From contig VSNJ01000058.1 of the NCBI GenBank assembly GCA_009774235.1, positions 1-21,662 of the forward strand: a stretch of 21,662 bases of DNA, in the 5' to 3' direction. Source of the stretch: Lachnospiraceae bacterium. Lineage in GTDB: Bacteria > Bacillota > Clostridia > Lachnospirales > Lachnospiraceae. Below the pieces are notes generated by a model. The model was given only the letters and a program-made list of their open reading frames with translations. It ran no database searches and had not been told where the DNA came from. A program made the translations under genes and the position numbers. Positions 17,731 to 21,662 of the stretch are shown here, one piece after another; the first letter of the stretch is position 1; each line of letters opens with the position of its first letter.

Positions 17731-18519
17731 ATGTTCTACAGAACTGACAAACTGGAAGAAAATAAAATAAATCCTGTTACTGGACAGGAATATGATAGTT
17801 CATGGATTATTTTAATGCTTACTAATAGTAAAGAATACAGCCAGATGTGCGGAAGCAGCAATGGTTGTGCTTATACTATAAAAATTAGCCGTTCCCAGTA
17901 CAAAGACTGGAAAATGGCAGTTGGGGATTTTATTGGTTTTAACCAGTATAATGGTAAAAACATTTTATTAGTGACAAGTGAAACGGATTTTCAGATAGCC
18001 ATGGACTTTTATAAAGGGCATAAATATAATGAACCTTTCTTACGTGAAAATGAACCAGATGTTTTGGTACATAGTACAACAATGTCTAGCTGGGAATTAA
18101 TAAAACAAGATGGTATGTTAAAAAGCTGGAACAAACTGAAAGCCAGAAAATCTATTGAAGAAGAAGAGCCTATTGGAATAAAACTTGGAGACCCGTCAGA
18201 TTTTAGTGATTATATAATGTTTGGGAGTGGTATTTCTGGGGAAATTGTTGTGAACTCAAAACAGCAAGGAGAAATTATTATGGATGTAAATGCAGAGTAT
18301 TTAACTGGGGCGAGATTGTATTTTGATGCAAAAAAGATGGCACAGGATGGACTGCTTGTACGTGATGGATGCCATATTAAGGTAAAAGATTTCCTGCCGC
18401 TTAAACCATATCTGGCGTGGACAGCAACATGGGATATAATTGGCCTGCCAAGCCAGGTATCAACGCCAGAGATTTTTGCAAGGCAGTCTGACAAGCTTTT
18501 TAAAATTATTGCTGGTTAG
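17731..18519 (+). CDS. Hypothetical protein, possible ADP-ribosyltransferase/KptA-like C-terminal fold
   Basis: This 262-residue soluble protein is not one I recognise with confidence. No signal peptide or membrane helix is seen. The N-terminal ~95 residues contain an alpha/beta segment ('SSWIILMLTNSKEYSQMC', 'GDFIGFNQYNGKNILLV'). From about residue 105 the pattern 'VLVHSTTMSSWELIKQDGMLKSWN', read in short pieces, is a His-Ser/Thr turn followed by a helix and 'DGMLKSW'. A later 'GEIVVNS' strand and 'RDGCHIKVKDFLP' also recall the layout of KptA/DarT-like ADP-ribosyltransferase folds; this is a weak pattern inference. I chose ATG 17731 over ATG 17692 because the latter lies inside the leader stem and lacks a ribosome binding site, while GAAAGGA and GGGA precede 17731. 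It has its own promoter and is divergent from the broken CAP gene. Confidence 0.7.
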   Translation: MFYRTDKLEENKINPVTGQEYDSSWIILMLTNSKEYSQMCGSSNGCAYTIKISRSQYKDWKMAVGDFIGFNQYNGKNILLVTSETDFQIAMDFYKGHKYNEPFLRENEPDVLVHSTTMSSWELIKQDGMLKSWNKLKARKSIEEEEPIGIKLGDPSDFSDYIMFGSGISGEIVVNSKQQGEIIMDVNAEYLTGARLYFDAKKMAQDGLLVRDGCHIKVKDFLPLKPYLAWTATWDIIGLPSQVSTPEIFARQSDKLFKIIAG

Positions 18520-18587
18520 AATTAAAGAAAATAAATTGTTATATAAACTTTAAAAAGTATATAAAAAATATAAGTTTATTTATATTA

Positions 18588-18608
18588 TTTTGTTAAATTT
18601 TAACAAAA
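18588..18608. repeat. AT-only palindrome upstream of the amt promoter
   Basis: TTTTGTTAAA (18588-18597) and TTTAACAAAA (18599-18608) form perfect 10-bp arms around one base. It lies 23 bases before the amt -35 element, so it could be a regulator site, or a weak end signal for the upstream gene. Confidence 0.5.
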
Positions 18609-18631
18609 AAATATAAATTTTAAATAAACAG

Positions 18632-18659
18632 TTGACACAAAACTTTATTTGCATATAAT
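18632..18659 (+). promoter_or_regulatory. Consensus promoter of the ammonium transporter gene
   Basis: Perfect TTGACA (18632-18637) and perfect TATAAT (18654-18659) are spaced by 16 bases. Transcription should begin around 18666, about 145 bases before the amt start codon. Confidence 0.85.
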
Positions 18660-18671
18660 GAATTATGACAA

Positions 18672-18709
18672 AGGCGTCATGGAGTAACCCATGGCGTCTT
18701 TTTTATTTT
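18672..18709 (+). terminator. Terminator-like hairpin at the 5' end of the amt leader
   Basis: AGGCGTCATGG (18672-18682) pairs with CCATGGCGTCT (18689-18699), eleven pairs including two G-U, around the six-base loop AGTAAC. It is followed by a T-rich tract (18699-18709, one A). It begins only about six bases after the expected transcription start, so it would end most transcripts as ~40-nt RNAs unless overridden. A nitrogen-responsive attenuation role is inferred from the downstream gene. Confidence 0.75.
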
Positions 18710-18753
18710 CTTACTGCCAGATGTTATTGTCGTCCGGACGCGGCAGCTGTAAG
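18710..18753 (+). promoter_or_regulatory. Second hairpin in the amt leader
   Basis: CTTAC-TGCC (18710-18718) pairs with GGCA-(3-nt bulge)-GTAAG (18742-18753). The enclosed loop contains the 10-bp palindrome CGTCCGGACG (18731-18740). Its GACGC could also pair with GCGTC in either arm of the first hairpin, offering a possible alternative structure. Confidence 0.45.
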
Positions 18754-18809
18754 CAATATATTATTTGTAAGCATAATCCAGGTTATGCGGCAAAAAGGAG
18801 GCAATTATT

Positions 18810-20519
18810 ATGGATATGAGTATATGGTATTTAGTAGGGGCTGCTTTGGTATTTTTTATGCAGGCAGGTTTTGCAATGGTAGAAGCAGGTTTTACCAGGG
18901 CTAAAAATGCTGGCAATATAATTATGAAGAATCTTATGGATTTTTGTATAGGTACAGCAGTATTTATTTTATTTGGTTATGGTATTATGAATTCAAGCTC
19001 ATATATAGGCGGTTTTATTGGAAGGCCTGAATATGGAATGTTTACAGATTTTGAAGGGTTTAACTGGTCAAATTTCTTTTTCCAGCTTGTGTTCTGTGCT
19101 ACCTGTGCAACTATTGTATCAGGTGCAATGGCAGAGAGAACCAAATTCAGCATGTACTGTTTATATTCAGCAATTATAAGTATTATTGTATATCCTGTTG
19201 AAGCTGGATGGACATGGAACAGCCAGGGCTGGCTTGCAAAACTTGGATTTGTTGATTTTGCAGGTTCATGTGTTATACATATGGTTGGTGGTATTTCTGC
19301 GCTTATAGGTGCAGCAATATTAGGACCACGTATTGGAAAATTTAGTAAACGGACTGGTAAGCCACATGCTATTCCAGGACATAATCTTCCACTGGGTGCT
19401 TTAGGCTGCTTTATTTTATGGTTTGCATGGTATGGTTTTAATGGTGCAGCAGCATCAGATGTATCAGAAATGGCAAGAATACTTGGAACCACAACATTAG
19501 CACCAGCATTTGCAACACTTGCAGTATTGGTATTTACATGGGCTAAATATGGAAAGCCAGATGTATCTATGTGTCTTAATGGTTCACTTGCAGGACTTGT
19601 GGGAATTACAGCAGGATGTGCTAATGTAGATGCTTTTGGAGCTATTATTATTGGTATAGTTGATGGTCTTCTTGTATGTTTTGGTGTATGGTTTATTGAA
19701 AGTGTGCTTAAGATAGATGACCCTGTTGGTGCAGTTGCAGTACATGGTTTTAATGGCTTGTGGGGTACAGTTGCAGTTGGTCTTTTTGATGTAAATAGCG
19801 GACTTTTTTATGGTGGTGGTGTACATATGCTTGGAATACAGTGTCTTGGTGTTGTTTCAACAGGTATTTATACAGTTATATGTATGACAATTATATTTAA
19901 AGTTATAGATAAAGTATGGGGACTGCGTGTAACTCCAGAAGAAGAGCTGGTGGGTCTTGACCTTAAAGAACATGGGCTTCCATCCGCATATGCAGACTTT
20001 ATGCCAGCTGGAAATATGTTTTATTCTGCAGGTACATCTATTGAAACACTTACAGGAAATGTTCCTATGGATAATGCAGTTAAAGTACAGAATGTTCCAG
20101 CAGTTTCACAGCCGTCTGCAATGAAAGTAGTTACAGAAACAGGTGAAACACTTACGGAGAAACTTACAAGGATTTCTATTATCTGTAAACAGAGTAAATT
20201 TGATGAACTTAAAGAAGCACTTAATGAAATCGGTGTAATGGGAATAACAGTGACACAAGTACTTGGATGTGGTACACAAAAGGGAATGGTTACAAAATAC
20301 CGTGGTGCAGAACTTGATATAGTGCTGCTTCCTAAAATGAAAGTTGAAGTAGTAGTTAGCGCAGTGCCAGTGCAGGATGTAATTGAAACTGCAAAGAAAG
20401 TCCTTTATACTGGTAATATTGGTGATGGCAAAATATTTGTATATGATGTTGAAAATGTTATTAAAGTACGTACAGGTGAAGAAGGTTTTGCAGCATTGCA
20501 AGGTGAAAGTGAAGAATAA
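18810..20519 (+). CDS. amt: Ammonium transporter fused to a C-terminal P-II signalling domain
   Basis: The 569-residue protein has an Amt/MEP transporter (about 1-395, eleven expected helices). It carries the twin pore histidines H157 ('CVIHMVGG') and H312 ('AVHGFNGLWGT'), the 'GAMAERTKF' and 'WTWNSQGWL' segments, and the conserved tail 'EELVGLDLKEHG'. After a linker (about 400-450) comes a complete P-II (GlnB/GlnK-like) domain, about 451-565, with 'KYRGAELDIVLLPK' (T-loop end), 'YTGNIGDGKIFV' and 'VRTGEEG'. The Tyr that is uridylylated in enteric P-II (Y51) is Leu here. The fusion makes the gating regulator part of the channel chain. AAGGAGG lies eight bases before the ATG. The gene stands alone between a strong promoter and a strong terminator, with no separate glnK. 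Confidence 0.95.
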   Translation: MDMSIWYLVGAALVFFMQAGFAMVEAGFTRAKNAGNIIMKNLMDFCIGTAVFILFGYGIMNSSSYIGGFIGRPEYGMFTDFEGFNWSNFFFQLVFCATCATIVSGAMAERTKFSMYCLYSAIISIIVYPVEAGWTWNSQGWLAKLGFVDFAGSCVIHMVGGISALIGAAILGPRIGKFSKRTGKPHAIPGHNLPLGALGCFILWFAWYGFNGAAASDVSEMARILGTTTLAPAFATLAVLVFTWAKYGKPDVSMCLNGSLAGLVGITAGCANVDAFGAIIIGIVDGLLVCFGVWFIESVLKIDDPVGAVAVHGFNGLWGTVAVGLFDVNSGLFYGGGVHMLGIQCLGVVSTGIYTVICMTIIFKVIDKVWGLRVTPEEELVGLDLKEHGLPSAYADFMPAGNMFYSAGTSIETLTGNVPMDNAVKVQNVPAVSQPSAMKVVTETGETLTEKLTRISIICKQSKFDELKEALNEIGVMGITVTQVLGCGTQKGMVTKYRGAELDIVLLPKMKVEVVVSAVPVQDVIETAKKVLYTGNIGDGKIFVYDVENVIKVRTGEEGFAALQGESEE

Positions 20520-20544
20520 TAAATACAAAAATCCATTATTTATA

Positions 20545-20590
20545 AATACAAAAATCCTCTATAATTTATTATAGGGGATTTTGTATTTTA
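20545..20590 (+). terminator. Intrinsic terminator after amt
   Basis: AATACAAAAATCCTCTATA (20545-20563) pairs with TATAGGGGATTTTGTATT (20570-20587), with one G-U pair and one bulged A, around a short AT loop and followed by T's. The A-rich left arm and T-rich right arm suggest it may work in both directions. Confidence 0.85.
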
Positions 20591-20648
20591 TAATATTTTA
20601 GTTAATAAATCTGCTAATCTGCAGATAATAGCAAAATTATGTTAACTA

Positions 20649-20657
20649 TGGTATAAT
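20649..20657 (+). promoter_or_regulatory. Extended -10 promoter of jetA
   Basis: TGGTATAAT (TG-n-TATAAT, with TATAAT at 20652-20657) lies 69 bases before the jetA ATG. No clear -35 is seen at the right distance, as is common for extended -10 promoters. Confidence 0.55.
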
Positions 20658-20726
20658 TTATTAATAAAGAATATAAGTAAGTATACAAAGAAATATATAT
20701 AATTGGCCAACTTAAGGAGATTTAAA

Positions 20727-21662
20727 ATGATACTTTTTGACAATGAAGAATATGAACATTTTTTTAATCCGCTTTGTTGTAAAAATAAAAGAATATATTA
20801 TGAGTGTATTCTGGTACTTATCGAAAAATCTAAAACAGTTCCGGTTTTATATGAAACTGATGCAACAGATGCATTGGTTTTATATCTTCGGAATTGTGCA
20901 TATGCAGTGGAAGAAGAAGACAATTATGGCAATAAAGATGAAAATATTAGCAGTAAGAAACCAGAAACTGAAAATGCAAGTGCTATTCTGGCATATTTCA
21001 GGCGTTGTGGCTGGATTTCAAAACGTGAAATCGGAAGAAATGGTGACAATATTGCAACTGTTGTGCCATATTGCAGGAAGATAATTGGTGCTATAGAGAA
21101 AATTTTTAACCGTGATAACAGGGCAGCTTTAACAAACCATATTTTTTCTGTTTATGATATTTTAAATTCAGCGTTTATTAATGACCATGGAAGGACATAC
21201 CGTCCATATTCTAATATACTTGTTCCTGCTATGGACAGCATTTCAGACCTGAAAAATGAACTTATGGTACTAAAAGACAGCATAAGGTCTATTATGCAGA
21301 TGGTTATAAAGATAACAGAAACTAATGAATTAGGGCAGTTTCTTATTAAAGATGAGATAATGAAATCCTTTTTTAATGACTATTTCTTTATAAAAAAAGA
21401 CGGACTAATACCTGGTTATATTTCTGAAATTGAAAAGATGCTCAGACAGATTACAAATACGAAAGTTTATGAAAATATGGTTAAAGAATACCAGGATTTA
21501 TATGTTAAAGATGAAACTGCAGCCAGAGAGGTGATAGATAGCCAGCTGTCAGAATTACAAAGTTTTATTAGCTGTGATTATGTTAAAGAGATGGATTATA
21601 TTGATAAAAAAACTAATAATTATTACAACCTTTATTCAACAAGGATATACATGGTATTAAGT
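20727..21662 (+). CDS. jetA: Wadjet anti-plasmid system protein JetA (DUF5716), 3' end outside window
   Basis: The frame is open from the ATG at 20727 to the window edge (312 residues, no stop). AAGGAG ends seven bases before the start. The N-terminus ('YEHFFNPLCCKNKRIYYECILVL', read as 'FFNPL...KNKRIYYECI') matches the opening of the DUF5716/JetA family. A winged-helix-like segment with 'ILAYFRRCGWISKREIGRN' and long helices ('SDLKNELMVLKDSIRSI', 'VIDSQLSELQSFI') follow. JetA is the kleisin subunit of the MukBEF-like Wadjet complex, which with JetB, JetC (SMC ATPase) and JetD (TOPRIM nuclease) recognises and cuts small circular plasmids. jetB, jetC and jetD should follow immediately to the right. 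The assignment rests on remembered family features, not a search. Confidence 0.85.
   Translation, partial: MILFDNEEYEHFFNPLCCKNKRIYYECILVLIEKSKTVPVLYETDATDALVLYLRNCAYAVEEEDNYGNKDENISSKKPETENASAILAYFRRCGWISKREIGRNGDNIATVVPYCRKIIGAIEKIFNRDNRAALTNHIFSVYDILNSAFINDHGRTYRPYSNILVPAMDSISDLKNELMVLKDSIRSIMQMVIKITETNELGQFLIKDEIMKSFFNDYFFIKKDGLIPGYISEIEKMLRQITNTKVYENMVKEYQDLYVKDETAAREVIDSQLSELQSFISCDYVKEMDYIDKKTNNYYNLYSTRIYMVLS

Noticed and set aside
18672..18753. The two amt leader hairpins as a standard ANTAR-target RNA
   Set aside because: The terminator-like hairpin comes first rather than second and the loop lacks the expected G at position 4, so only a loose analogy is claimed.
18665..18904. Small ORF starting at the amt transcription start
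   Set aside because: Its start lies within the leader next to the hairpin, it overlaps amt in another frame and has no ribosome binding site.
20737..21084. Plus-strand open frame of 115 codons
   Set aside because: It is an out-of-frame shadow of jetA, which starts at 20727 with a good ribosome binding site and stays open to the window end.

Overview
The window is AT-rich. Its genes have strong purine-rich ribosome binding sites and Firmicutes-type promoters, and the gene content is typical of a gut or rumen clostridium: a DUF5702/TadE/A24-peptidase cluster, many BIG2 Ig-like secreted proteins, an ammonium transporter fused to a P-II domain, and a Wadjet jetA. This points to a Lachnospiraceae-like member of the Bacillota. 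The genus cannot be fixed from the sequence alone.

Region 1 (3-4830) is the tail of a Tad-like (type IVc pilus / Flp) locus. It holds a very large DUF5702 protein whose start lies left of the window, a TadE-like pseudopilin and an A24 prepilin peptidase, all on the plus strand with short gaps. The 384-bp gap that follows (4831-5214) has no convincing gene. It does contain a long inverted repeat (4933-5146) that would fold into a nested hairpin with a perfect 24-bp central stem.

Region 2 (5215-13549) looks like one operon that ends at a terminator at 13680-13708. In order it encodes a membrane-anchored TPR/WG-repeat protein, a transmembrane Ser/Thr kinase with a leucine-rich-repeat ectodomain, a PP2C phosphatase, a secreted LamG-like plus multi-BIG2 protein, and a smaller BIG2 protein. 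Kinase and phosphatase form a writer/eraser pair. Next to pilus genes and surface proteins, they suggest a phospho-signalled cell-surface apparatus.

Region 3 (13859-18519) contains recD2 (helicase), a small conserved protein that may be truncated, a minus-strand CAP-domain/Ig-like gene broken by one in-frame TGA, and a divergent gene of unknown function. The unknown gene has a clear promoter and a structured leader, and its C-terminal half faintly resembles ADP-ribosyltransferase/KptA-like folds.

Region 4 (18632-20590) is an ammonium transporter-P-II fusion gene. It has a consensus promoter, a terminator-like hairpin almost at the transcript's 5' end, a second leader hairpin and a strong terminator. 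Region 5 (20652-21662) is the beginning of a Wadjet plasmid-defence operon: jetA runs off the right edge and jetBCD should lie beyond. No tRNA, rRNA, CRISPR array, transposase or phage gene was seen.
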